A stretch of DNA of 7,438 nt from Anaerolineae bacterium (GTDB taxonomy: Bacteria; Chloroflexota; Anaerolineae; Anaerolineales; UBA11858): positions 1 through 7,438 of the forward strand of contig RFKO01000138.1 in NCBI GenBank assembly GCA_003694235.1, in the 5' to 3' direction. A program made the position numbers and the translations under genes. The notes under the pieces were generated by a model. It saw only the letters and a program-made list of their open reading frames with translations, was not told the DNA's origin and did not search any database. This document shows positions 1 through 6,479 of this stretch, piece after piece (position 1 is the first letter of the stretch; each line of letters opens with the position of its first letter).

Positions 1-7
1 GCGCGTG

Positions 8-385
8 ATGGTGAATTTGATCTTGAAAGATGAAGTCTATGCTATCATAGGGGCCGCCATTGAGGTTCATCGAGAACTTGGCGCCGGATTTCTTGAAGCG
101 GTGTATCAAGAGGCACTTCAGTTAGAACTGGCTACCCGTGGTATCCCCTTTGAAAACCAGGTGAGGTTGAATATCAGGTATAAGGGCCGGATTTTGCAAA
201 CGTACTATGTTGCTGATCTGGTTTGTTATGACCAGATTGTTGTTGAACTTAAGGCATTGGATAAACTCACCGGGAGAGAAGAAGCGCAAATCATCAATTA
301 TTTGAAAGCCACGGGAATGCGTGTTGGGTTGTTGATAAACTTTGGAAGTTCCGGGAAATTGGAATGGAAGCGCTTTGTGTATTGA
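8..385 (+). CDS. GxxExxY-family protein (PD-(D/E)XK nuclease-like fold)
   Basis: This is a 125-residue protein of the GxxExxY family. The signature G-x-x-E-x-x-Y lies at residues 27-33 (GFLEAVY), after an N-terminal helix ending in EVHRELG. A D70 ... E80-x-K82 arrangement (ADLV, then VELKAL) matches a PD-(D/E)XK nuclease-like core. The later segment with EAQIINYLKATG and the VGLLINFG strand is also typical, and the length fits the family. The ATG at 8 was chosen; a GTG at 5 in the same frame is possible, and the frame is open to the window edge, so the ribosome binding site is not visible. The biological role of the family is not settled; nuclease activity is inferred from the fold only. The gene looks more A/T-rich than the genes downstream, and a tandem repeat begins at its 3' end, which together hint at a mobile or horizontally acquired cassette. 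Confidence 0.88.
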   Translation: MVNLILKDEVYAIIGAAIEVHRELGAGFLEAVYQEALQLELATRGIPFENQVRLNIRYKGRILQTYYVADLVCYDQIVVELKALDKLTGREEAQIINYLKATGMRVGLLINFGSSGKLEWKRFVY

Positions 386-546
386 ATCTGAGGATGGTTG
401 TGAAGAAGCACAAAGAAAGAATCCGTGTGCCTTCGTGCACTTCGTGGATCCGGTTTGATGAAACTGGCTATTGAATCTAAGAAGGGCAGTGAGGAGGCAC
501 AGAGAACAATTCGTGTGTCTTCGTGCACTTCGTGGATCAGATTGAT
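381..546. repeat. Two-copy degenerate tandem repeat, unit about 80 nt
   Basis: Copy 1 spans about 381-459 and copy 2 about 470-546. Both start with ATTGAATCT, both run through an A/G-rich stretch, and both end near GGATC followed by a TTGAT-like end. A perfect 20-nt match, cttcgtgcacttcgtggatc, occurs at 431-450 and 519-538. Copy 1 starts inside the last codons of the GxxExxY gene and copy 2 ends just before the ribosome binding site at 549. Each copy can fold a comparable stem: GAAGCAC (405-411) with GTGcCTTC (427-434), and GAGGCAC (494-500) with GTGtCTTC (515-522). The A-to-G change in copy 2 keeps pairing as G-U. The function is unknown. Confidence 0.85.
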
Positions 547-548
547 TT

Positions 549-554
549 AAGGAG
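549..554 (+). promoter_or_regulatory. Ribosome binding site of the PLP enzyme gene
   Basis: AAGGAG lies 8 nt before the ATG at 563, which fixes that start. No convincing -35/-10 pair was seen between the repeat copies, so the promoter is either inside the repeat region or upstream of the small gene. Confidence 0.8.
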
Positions 555-562
555 AGTGGCTT

Positions 563-1534
563 ATGAAATCCCTTCCGCGTATCGAAATTGCCCATCTGCC
601 TACACCGATTGAGGAGATGCCTCGTTTGAGCGCTCACCTCGGCGGGCCGCGATTGTTGATTAAGCGAGACGATCAGACCGGTCTGGCTTTCGGTGGAAAC
701 AAGACGCGCAAGCTGGAGTATCTGGTCGCTGAGGCGCTGGCCCAGGGCGCGCGCACGCTGGTGACCGCCGGCGCGGTTCAGTCCAATCATTGTCGGCAGA
801 CTGCCGCGGCGGCTGCGCGCCTCGGTCTGGACTGCATTCTGGTGCTGGTAGGAAACCCTCAGGAGTCGCCTTCGGGAAATTACCTGCTGGATTTGCTGCT
901 GGGCGCAGAAGTGGTGTGGGCGCGCAGTTGGGAGACTCGTCACGACGACCTGCAAGCCGCATTTGAGGCTGCTCGTGAGCAAGGACGCAAGCCATATTTC
1001 ATTCCCTACGGTGGATCGAATGCTACGGGCGCGGCGGGGTATGCCTTTGCCATGCAGGAGCTGGTCTCACAGGGAGTGGAAGCAGACTGGGTGGTGTTTC
1101 CCTCCTCCTCGGGTGGCACACAGGCGGGCATGGTCGCCGGCGCGCGCCTGTTCGGTTTTGAAGGGCGCATTCTGGGCATCAGCGTGGATGAGCCGGAATC
1201 TGTGTTGAAAGAACGGGTGGCGCGGCTGGCCACAGAGACGGCTCGCCTGTTGGGTGAAGATGTCTCATTTTCCGCTGATGAAATTTTTGTGGATGCCGGA
1301 TACACCGGCGAAGGATATGGGGTGATGAACGCCCGTGACCGCGAGGCCGTGCAATTGTTCGCCCGCTATGAGGGTTTGCTGGTGGACCCTGTGTACACCG
1401 GGCGCGCCGCTGGCGGGATGATTGACTTGATCCGCAAAGGGTTTTTCTCCTCTCATGAAACTGTGTTGTTCTGGCACACCGGCGGCACGCCGGCTTTGCT
1501 GGCGTCGAAATATCGCCACGTGTTGGAAGATTGA
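563..1534 (+). CDS. PLP-dependent D-cysteine desulfhydrase / ACC deaminase family enzyme
   Basis: This 323-residue cytosolic enzyme belongs to the fold-type II PLP family that contains D-cysteine desulfhydrase (D-cysteine to pyruvate, H2S and ammonia), ACC deaminase and L-cysteate sulfo-lyase. The PLP lysine is K47 in FGGNKTRKLEY (43-53). QSNHCRQ (73-79) supplies the conserved S74/N75 region. SSSGGTQAG (181-189) is the phosphate-binding loop. Y278 in DPVYTG and the C-terminal HTGGTPALL (305-313) complete the site. ACC deaminases are reported to carry Glu after the VY tyrosine and Leu in the HxGG motif. Here both positions are Thr (T279, T306), which favours D-cysteine desulfhydrase or a relative over ACC deaminase. 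The length is normal and no key residue is missing. It is followed closely by a membrane protein gene, probably in the same transcript. The exact substrate remains an inference. Confidence 0.9.
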   Translation: MKSLPRIEIAHLPTPIEEMPRLSAHLGGPRLLIKRDDQTGLAFGGNKTRKLEYLVAEALAQGARTLVTAGAVQSNHCRQTAAAAARLGLDCILVLVGNPQESPSGNYLLDLLLGAEVVWARSWETRHDDLQAAFEAAREQGRKPYFIPYGGSNATGAAGYAFAMQELVSQGVEADWVVFPSSSGGTQAGMVAGARLFGFEGRILGISVDEPESVLKERVARLATETARLLGEDVSFSADEIFVDAGYTGEGYGVMNARDREAVQLFARYEGLLVDPVYTGRAAGGMIDLIRKGFFSSHETVLFWHTGGTPALLASKYRHVLED

Positions 1535-1537
1535 AGC

Positions 1538-1543
1538 GGGAGG
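1538..1543 (+). promoter_or_regulatory. Ribosome binding site selecting the GTG start of the membrane protein
   Basis: GGGAGG lies 5 nt before a GTG at 1549. A TTG at 1531 in the same frame overlaps the previous stop codon, but choosing it would place this site inside the coding sequence. The GTG is therefore preferred. Confidence 0.6.
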
Positions 1544-1548
1544 CTCCC

Positions 1549-2871
1549 GTGGATTACCAGGAGGAGATTGTTGCCGCGCGGAATGACCCGCGTGCTCTGG
1601 AGCTCTGCTACCGCCGCGCTGTGCAGGCCGGTGAGCAGGACGCGTTTCGTCAGGCCGTGGAGGCCCTCTTTATGCAGGAACAGGATAATTTGCTCCTGGC
1701 GGCCTGGCATTATCGTTTGGATGCGGCGGACGAGGGGCAGGGCGATGAGAGGCGTTCGCTGCAGCATTGGGGCGCGGCTTTGTTGTTCAGTATCCTCAGC
1801 GGGCTGGTCTTTTGGGCGCTTTCCGATGAAAACCTGCTGCTGCATGGCGTTATGCCTTACCTGGCCCTGTTCTGGGCGCCGCTGGCGGCGGGGTTTGTGG
1901 GCGGTTTTTTGAAAGTCATTGATCGGCAGCAGATGCGCCGGACCCTGTGGGGTGGGGCGGCGTTGCTTGGGCTGTGTGTGCTGGTGGTGTTGCTTTCGGG
2001 GGGGTTGCCCTCGCGGGAAGGACGGGAGGGCTATCTGACATTGATGGTATTCCATTTGCCGTTGATGGCCTGGGCGGCAACAGGAATCGGTGTGTTGGGC
2101 CTGGGGTCGCCGCCGCGACGGCGTTTTGCCTTCCTGTCCAAGTCGGTGGAGGCGGTTGTGGCCGCGGGGTTGTATGTGATTTTCGGGGGTGTGCTGGCGG
2201 CCATTACGTTTGGCTTGTTTGAAACGCTGGGTGTGGATATCCCGGAAGTCGTTTTTCGCCTGATCTTTGCCGGGGGCGCGGGAATGGTCGCTGTGATGAG
2301 TGTAGCGACCATCTATGACCCTGGGCGTTTACCCGAGGCCCAGCAGTTCGGGCGAGGGTTGAGCGGCTTTCTGGCAACGCTGTTGCGTCTGATGCTGGCG
2401 CTTGCGCTGGTGGTGTTGATTGTGTTTCTGCTGTTTGTCCCTTTTCGCTTCTTTGAGCCGTTCCAGCAGCGCGATGTGTTGATTGTTTACAATGTGTTGT
2501 TGTTTGCCCAGGTCGGGCTGCTGATCGGAGTCACGCCGGTGCATCCAGAGAATCTCTCCCCGGTGCTCCGCCTCTGGTTGCGACGAGGGGTGCTTGCTCT
2601 GGCTTTGCTGGGTGTGGTGATTGGGTTGTATGCTCTCTCAGCGGTTGTGTATCGCACCTTCGATGGCGGCCTGACGCGTAACCGGCTGACCGTCATTGGC
2701 TGGAATTTGATCAATATTGTGATCCTGCTACGCTTTCTGCTGGCGCAGTGGAGAAACAGCGCTTCCGATTGGGTGAGCGCGCTGCAAGCGGCTTTCTCAT
2801 GGGGAACGAACCTTTATCTGGGGTGGGGGACTTCGCTGGTGGTGTTCGTTCCTTTGCTATTCCCCGACTGA
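1549..2871 (+). CDS. Multi-pass membrane protein, possibly DUF4153-like
   Basis: This is a 440-residue integral membrane protein that I do not recognise with certainty. Residues 1 to about 65 are soluble, charged and probably helical. About eleven hydrophobic segments follow, at roughly 74-92, 102-121, 134-152, 163-186, 201-224, 234-254, 275-299, 309-328, 347-368, 380-400 and 415-438. The late motif GLTRNRLTVIGWN (374-386) before a helix, together with the many-helix layout, recalls DUF4153 proteins, but this is a weak resemblance from memory. No catalytic motif or transporter signature was seen. The GTG start is supported by GGGAGG 5 nt upstream, leaving 14 nt to the PLP enzyme gene; a TTG at 1531 would instead give a 4-nt overlap. 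Either way the two genes look co-transcribed, so a role linked to that enzyme (for example moving a substrate or product) is possible but unproven. Confidence 0.8.
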   Translation: MDYQEEIVAARNDPRALELCYRRAVQAGEQDAFRQAVEALFMQEQDNLLLAAWHYRLDAADEGQGDERRSLQHWGAALLFSILSGLVFWALSDENLLLHGVMPYLALFWAPLAAGFVGGFLKVIDRQQMRRTLWGGAALLGLCVLVVLLSGGLPSREGREGYLTLMVFHLPLMAWAATGIGVLGLGSPPRRRFAFLSKSVEAVVAAGLYVIFGGVLAAITFGLFETLGVDIPEVVFRLIFAGGAGMVAVMSVATIYDPGRLPEAQQFGRGLSGFLATLLRLMLALALVVLIVFLLFVPFRFFEPFQQRDVLIVYNVLLFAQVGLLIGVTPVHPENLSPVLRLWLRRGVLALALLGVVIGLYALSAVVYRTFDGGLTRNRLTVIGWNLINIVILLRFLLAQWRNSASDWVSALQAAFSWGTNLYLGWGTSLVVFVPLLFPD

Positions 2872-2880
2872 ATGGATTGG

Positions 2881-2893
2881 CCTCTGCCAGAGG
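2881..2893. terminator. Small hairpin between convergent genes, weak terminator candidate
   Basis: CCTCT (2881-2885) and AGAGG (2889-2893) pair around a 3-nt loop in the 28-nt gap between the stop codons of the membrane protein and the cyclase. The stem is short and no T-tract follows on either strand, so it is at best a weak bidirectional terminator. Confidence 0.22.
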
Positions 2894-2899
2894 GCGCGC

Positions 2900-4615
2900 T
2901 TATCTCTCGCCGATGATCTCATGAACGACCAGGGGGTGGCTCTTGCCTTTCGCGTGAATGGGCGCGGCCGGACGTACTCTCACCCGGTCTTTCACCTGCT
3001 GGTATGCCGTGTCGCTGATTAAAATCTGATTGGCGCGCGCGTTTTCCTGGATGCGCTTGGCGGTGTTCACACTGTCGCCGATGGCGGTGTAGTCCAGGCG
3101 TTTTTCTGTGCCCACCAGGCCGAGCACGGCTTCGCCGAAGTGGATGCCCACCCCAAAGCTCAGGTGTCTCTCGGGGGGCAGTTCTTTGTACAGGTTCTGG
3201 ATCGCGTCACGGATACCCAGGGCGGCGCGCACGGCGCGCAAGGTGTGGTCGGGTTGTGGAATGGGGGCGTTGAACCAGGCCATCACGGCATCGCCCATAA
3301 ACTTGTCCACCGTGCCCTCCTGTGCCAGGATGGCTTCCGCCGCCGCGGCCAGGTAGCGGTTGAGGATGGTGACCAGTTCCTCTGGGGGCAGGCTTTCGCT
3401 GAAGTGCGTGAAACCGCGGATATCGGCGAACAAAGCGGTGATTTCGACGCGGTCGCCGCCCAGCCGGAGTTCGTCCGGGTTGAGCTGCTCAATCACTGCC
3501 GGAGAGACCATGCGCTCGAACAGCCGGCGTTGGGCCTCGAGCCGTTTCCTGTCGGTGATGTCGTCCACTACAATGGCTACGCCCTGGGTAGATTGAGAGG
3601 CATCCCTGAGCGGGGAGAGACTGAAGCGCAGATGCACCGGCCCGCGCGGCGGCAGGGAGGGAGAGATTTCCATATCGACGATCGTTTTGTTGGCCTGTTC
3701 GACCGCTCGTATGGGTTCTTCGAGCACGGCGGCCAGTTCTGGCAGGCTCTTGGCCAGCGGCTGTTGTAATAAATTGGCGGCTTTGCGGGCCAGGATGCGT
3801 TCTGCGGCCTGGTTGATCAGCGTGATTTTGTGTTGGATATCCGTAGTGATCACCCCGCTGGCGACTGAGGCGAACACATTGTCCATTAAGTTCTTTAGCT
3901 CGGTGACTTCGGCCAGCGTGCGTTGCACGGATTCGAATAAGCGGGCATTTTCAATGGCAACCGCGGCCTGGTTGGCGAATGCGGCCAGCAAATCGCGGTC
4001 GGATTCGGTGAACAGGCCGGCGCGAATACGATTATCGGCGTAAATCACCCCCGTAATTTCGTCTTTCACTTTCAGAGGGACGCACAGGATGGAGCGCAGG
4101 CTGTAGGCCACCACGCTGGCCTGTCCGTCAAAGCGCGGGTCTTCCTGGGCGTTGGTAGTGAGAATGGGCTCTCCCCCCTGGGCGACACGGTTGGCGACGG
4201 TATGGCTGATGGCGGCGTCCTGCGTGTCGATTGTTTCGCGCTCCCAGTTGCGGGCGATCTGGATCTGCAATTCGCCGTTTTGGTCTTTGAGCATCAGAAA
4301 GCAGCGCTCGGCGCCCGTCAGGCGGATAATGGTGTCCATGACGATGCGCAGCACCTCGTCGAGTTTGAGGGAGGAGTTGACCACGCCTCCTATGCGAGCG
4401 AGGGCGCGCAGTTCGCGCCGTTCTTCCTCGATCTCGGCGATGCGCCTGGCCACCAGATTGAGCGCCCCGGTCAGGCGAGTGAGCTGGGCGATTGTCTGTT
4501 GCACATCTCGCGAGGATGGGTCTTCCAGCGCTTGCGCGATGGATTCCAGTTGGCTGCATATCTGTTGAATTTGCTGGTGGAGCGAGAGCGAGATGGAGGT
4601 GGTTTCGTCTTGCAT
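2900..4615 (-). CDS. Class III adenylate/guanylate cyclase with GAF and PAS sensor domains
   Basis: This 571-residue protein probably makes cAMP from ATP in the cytosol. The order is a helical, coiled-coil-like segment (about 9-85), a GAF domain (about 85-226, ending in the typical QAAVAIENARLF), a PAS domain (about 240-358, ending VVDDITDRKRLE), a short linker (LFERMVSPAVIEQL) and a C-terminal cyclase domain (about 392-565). The metal-binding aspartates are D398 (ALFADIRGFT) and D442 (DKFMGDAVMA). K438 and T510 (DYTAIGD) are the adenine-selecting pair of class IIIb cyclases, and N517 and R521 are the transition-state residues, so the site looks complete. There are no membrane segments. Adjacent ATGs at 4618 and 4615 compete; an AGGA at 4625-4622 is 6 nt before the second. 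A TTG at 4630 is less likely. The gene is divergent from nuoA and convergent with the membrane protein. The ligands of the sensor domains are unknown. Confidence 0.93.
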   Translation of the reverse strand: MQDETTSISLSLHQQIQQICSQLESIAQALEDPSSRDVQQTIAQLTRLTGALNLVARRIAEIEEERRELRALARIGGVVNSSLKLDEVLRIVMDTIIRLTGAERCFLMLKDQNGELQIQIARNWERETIDTQDAAISHTVANRVAQGGEPILTTNAQEDPRFDGQASVVAYSLRSILCVPLKVKDEITGVIYADNRIRAGLFTESDRDLLAAFANQAAVAIENARLFESVQRTLAEVTELKNLMDNVFASVASGVITTDIQHKITLINQAAERILARKAANLLQQPLAKSLPELAAVLEEPIRAVEQANKTIVDMEISPSLPPRGPVHLRFSLSPLRDASQSTQGVAIVVDDITDRKRLEAQRRLFERMVSPAVIEQLNPDELRLGGDRVEITALFADIRGFTHFSESLPPEELVTILNRYLAAAAEAILAQEGTVDKFMGDAVMAWFNAPIPQPDHTLRAVRAALGIRDAIQNLYKELPPERHLSFGVGIHFGEAVLGLVGTEKRLDYTAIGDSVNTAKRIQENARANQILISDTAYQQVKDRVRVRPAAPIHAKGKSHPLVVHEIIGER

Positions 4616-4650
4616 CATTTGTCCTGCCAAAAGGCGCGTATTGTCACTTG

Positions 4651-4676
4651 ATTTTGCCTATATCTTACTATAAAAT
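4651..4676. promoter_or_regulatory. A/T-rich patch in the divergent region, probable cyclase promoter area
   Basis: This is the most A/T-rich stretch between the cyclase and nuoA, containing TATATC and ACTATAAAAT on the plus strand and TTTATAGT on the minus strand. It sits 35-60 nt before the cyclase start and could hold the minus-strand -10. I could not find a convincing -35 at the right spacing on either strand. Confidence 0.35.
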
Positions 4677-4716
4677 CTGCGAGTTCTTGCTGGCACACAA
4701 GCAAATAGCCCCAGGA

Positions 4717-4741
4717 AATCTGGATGATTGCAATCCAGATT
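4717..4741. repeat. Dyad symmetry upstream of the nuo promoter, operator candidate
   Basis: AATCTGGAT (4717-4725) and ATCCAGATT (4733-4741) are perfect 9-nt inverted repeats separated by 7 nt. A second, shorter palindrome, GATTGCAATC (4726-4735), is nested in the centre. The element ends about 15 nt before the proposed -10 and covers the expected -35 position. No T-tract follows, so a protein-binding operator fits better than a terminator. Confidence 0.55.
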
Positions 4742-4753
4742 AAGGCGTGATTA

Positions 4754-4762
4754 TGGTAAAAT
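4754..4762 (+). promoter_or_regulatory. Extended -10 promoter of the nuo cluster
   Basis: TGGTAAAAT gives an extended -10 (TG, one base, TAAAAT) about 80 nt before nuoA. No good -35 was found; the position 17 nt upstream reads TCCAGA and lies within the inverted repeat at 4717-4741. The transcript would start near 4769, leaving a leader of about 70 nt. Confidence 0.5.
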
Positions 4763-4773
4763 TCCGCCTGTTC

Positions 4774-4795
4774 GGTTGCCTGCGGCATGGCAACC
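4774..4795 (+). promoter_or_regulatory. Leader hairpin at the 5' end of the nuo transcript
   Basis: GGTTGCC (4774-4780) and GGCAACC (4789-4795) form a perfect 7-bp stem with an 8-nt loop. It would lie within the first 30 nt of the transcript if the promoter at 4754-4762 is right. A role as an mRNA-stabilising 5' stem is plausible. No riboswitch class was recognised. Confidence 0.45.
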
Positions 4796-4828
4796 TGAAA
4801 ATGAGTGGTGTGCCTGATACCTGCATTT

Positions 4829-4834
4829 AAGGAG
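4829..4834 (+). promoter_or_regulatory. Ribosome binding site of nuoA
   Basis: AAGGAG lies 5 nt before the ATG at 4840. This excludes the in-frame GTG at 4834, which overlaps the site itself, as the start. Confidence 0.85.
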
Positions 4835-4839
4835 TGCGT

Positions 4840-5196
4840 ATGCTCACGAACTGGCTTTATGTTGGTCTCTTCATCATCGTTGCGCTGGTTCTACCGGCGG
4901 TCACCATTATTGTGCCGCGCTTCATCGCGCCGAAGAAGCCGAACCGCATCAAGGTGGATGTTTACGAATGTGGTATTGAGACGGTCGGTGAGGCCTGGGT
5001 GCAGTTCAAAGTGCAGTACTACATTTTTGCCCTGGTCTTTTTGGTCTTCGATATCGAGACCGTCTTTCTCTACCCCTGGGCGGTGGCGTTCGATAAACTG
5101 CCGCTCTTTGCCGTGATGGAAGGGGTGTTGTTCATTGCGCTTCTTCTGGCGGGGCTGGTGTACCTGTGGCGCAAAGGCGTTCTGGAGTGGGCATAG
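4840..5196 (+). CDS. nuoA: NADH-quinone oxidoreductase subunit A
   Basis: This 118-residue subunit of the membrane arm of respiratory complex I helps form the junction with the peripheral arm near the quinone site. Helix 1 is at about 5-26. The conserved loop DVYECGIE (40-47) contains the family Cys (C44). Helix 2, FALVFLVFDIETVFLYPWA (63-81), carries the conserved acidic residues D71 and E73. Helix 3 is at about 90-110. The length is normal. The ATG is fixed by AAGGAG 5 nt upstream. It is the first gene of the cluster. nuoB normally follows, but here the next gene is nuoH, 67 nt away across a terminator-like hairpin. Confidence 0.97.
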   Translation: MLTNWLYVGLFIIVALVLPAVTIIVPRFIAPKKPNRIKVDVYECGIETVGEAWVQFKVQYYIFALVFLVFDIETVFLYPWAVAFDKLPLFAVMEGVLFIALLLAGLVYLWRKGVLEWA

Positions 5197-5198
5197 TC

Positions 5199-5235
5199 GG
5201 GCTGGTGGATTTTTAAATCCTCAGCCCTTTTGTTT
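5199..5235 (+). terminator. Terminator-like hairpin with T-tract between nuoA and nuoH
   Basis: GGGCTG (5199-5204) pairs perfectly with CAGCCC (5222-5227). After a small internal loop, GGATT (5207-5211) pairs with AATCC (5216-5220) around a 4-nt loop. The tract TTTTGTTT (5228-5235) follows at once. The hairpin starts 2 nt after the nuoA stop codon. By form this is a rho-independent terminator. Because nuoH follows in the same direction with no evident own promoter, it is more likely a partial terminator, attenuator or processing site than a full stop. Confidence 0.6.
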
Positions 5236-5263
5236 GCTGACCAACGTTTGGGAGAAGAAACGT

Positions 5264-6463
5264 ATGGGTGATCCGTTTGCTTTGATTTCGCAGTGGTTTA
5301 CAAATTTGTTGTTGGGATGGGGGCTTTCAGAGAGCGCGGCGACCGTGATCCGTTTGTTGGTGGGGGCGGTTATTCTGGCGACCATCAGCATGTTGACGGT
5401 TGTGGTGCTCATCTGGGTGGAGCGCAAACTTGCCGGACGCCTGCAAGATCGTCCCGGCCCAAACCGCGCCGGTAAATTCGGTCTGTTGCAGCCGATTGCC
5501 GACATGATCAAAATCTTCACCAAAGAGATTGTCACGCCGGCGCAGGCCGATAAGACCATCTTTCACCTTGCCCCGGTGGTGTTCATCGCCTCGGTGCTGT
5601 TGATGTGGGTGGTGATTCCTTTCACGGCCACAGTGATGGGCGCCAACCTGAATGTCGCCGTGCTGTATGTGGTGGCGGTGGGCGCTTTCGGCGTGGTCGC
5701 CGTACTGATGGCCGGCTGGTCGTCCAATAACAAATTTGCGCTGCTGGGGGCGTTCCGCGCCGTGGCGCAGATGGTCTCCTACGAGGTGCCGATGGTGCTG
5801 GCGTTGATGGTGCCGGTGCTGCTGGCGCGCTCAATGGGGCTTACGGACATCGTGAACGCGCAATCGGTGTGGTTCATCGTGGCCGCGCCGATCGCGGCGG
5901 TGATCTTCCTGATCACTTCGATGGCCGAGGTCGGTCGTGCGCCTTTCGACCTGCTGGAAGCCGAGTCTGAGATTGTGGCCGGTTATCACACCGAGTACTC
6001 CGGTATGGAATTTGGCATGTTCTACGTGGCCGAGTTCCTGCACGTGTGGACGATCGGCGCATTGTTGGGAACGCTCTTCCTGGGCGGCTGGCGCGGCCCC
6101 GGCGCCGAGACATATCCCCTGTTGGGGATTCTGTATTTCTACATCAAGACGTTTATCGGGTATTTCATCGTTACCTGGATTCGTCTCTCGCTGCCGCGCA
6201 TCCGCATTGACCAGATGCTGGCGTTCAACTGGAAGTTCCTCACCCCCTTGATCCTGGTGGTGTTGATCTTCACTGCCATTCTGGACAAGGTGCTGGAAGT
6301 CTACGCGGTAAGTGGTTGGGGACATGCGCTTTCCATGCTGGCGCTGAATGTCGTGATCGGCTGGGCCACGGTACAGGCTCTAAAGAAGGTAGAAAAGAGC
6401 CGTCAACGTCGCCGCCCGGAGTTTCCTCCTCGCCCGGTGGCTGTGGCGCCCAAGAGCGAGTGA
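5264..6463 (+). CDS. nuoH: NADH-quinone oxidoreductase subunit H
   Basis: This 399-residue complex I membrane subunit lies at the base of the quinone channel and links quinone reduction to proton pumping. The family signatures are present: WVERKLAGRLQDRPGPNR (51-68) followed by FGLLQPIADMIKIFTKE (72-88); GWSSNNKFALLGAFRA (151-166) with QMVSYEVPM (169-177); AEVGRAPFDLLEAESE (221-236) with GYHTEYSGMEF (240-250); and the late segment with LPRIRIDQ. It has about eight to nine membrane helices. It is longer than the ~325-residue E. coli protein, partly from a basic, proline-rich tail (RQRRRPEFPPRP). The ATG at 5264 is preceded by GGGAG 9 nt upstream. An in-frame ATG at 5135 lies inside nuoA and would add a non-family N-terminus. 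nuoJ starts 16 nt after the stop codon; nuoI, usually between H and J, is absent. Confidence 0.97.
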   Translation: MGDPFALISQWFTNLLLGWGLSESAATVIRLLVGAVILATISMLTVVVLIWVERKLAGRLQDRPGPNRAGKFGLLQPIADMIKIFTKEIVTPAQADKTIFHLAPVVFIASVLLMWVVIPFTATVMGANLNVAVLYVVAVGAFGVVAVLMAGWSSNNKFALLGAFRAVAQMVSYEVPMVLALMVPVLLARSMGLTDIVNAQSVWFIVAAPIAAVIFLITSMAEVGRAPFDLLEAESEIVAGYHTEYSGMEFGMFYVAEFLHVWTIGALLGTLFLGGWRGPGAETYPLLGILYFYIKTFIGYFIVTWIRLSLPRIRIDQMLAFNWKFLTPLILVVLIFTAILDKVLEVYAVSGWGHALSMLALNVVIGWATVQALKKVEKSRQRRRPEFPPRPVAVAPKSE

Positions 6464-6479
6464 TGTTGGGAGTTGGTGT

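Noticed and set aside
298..528. Minus-strand open frame of 76 codons across the tandem repeat
   Set aside because: Its sequence is the translation of the repeat units, including a peptide block shared with another frame. There is no family resemblance.
122..982. Long open frame of 286 codons on the minus strand
   Set aside because: It runs antisense through the GxxExxY gene, the repeat and the PLP enzyme gene, all better explained in other frames. It shows no recognisable domain and contains repeat-derived duplicated peptides.
3140..3769. 209-codon plus-strand open frame inside the cyclase gene
   Set aside because: It is antisense to the conserved cyclase and PAS domains, so it is a shadow of the codon pattern there.
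4492..4743. Possible small protein in the divergent region on the plus strand
   Set aside because: Most of it is antisense to the cyclase N-terminus. It has no family features and runs into the operator-like dyad.
5135..5263. N-terminal extension of nuoH starting inside nuoA
   Set aside because: The extra 43 residues are the out-of-frame reading of the nuoA end and the hairpin. The ATG at 5264 has its own GGGAG site and gives a typical NuoH N-terminus.
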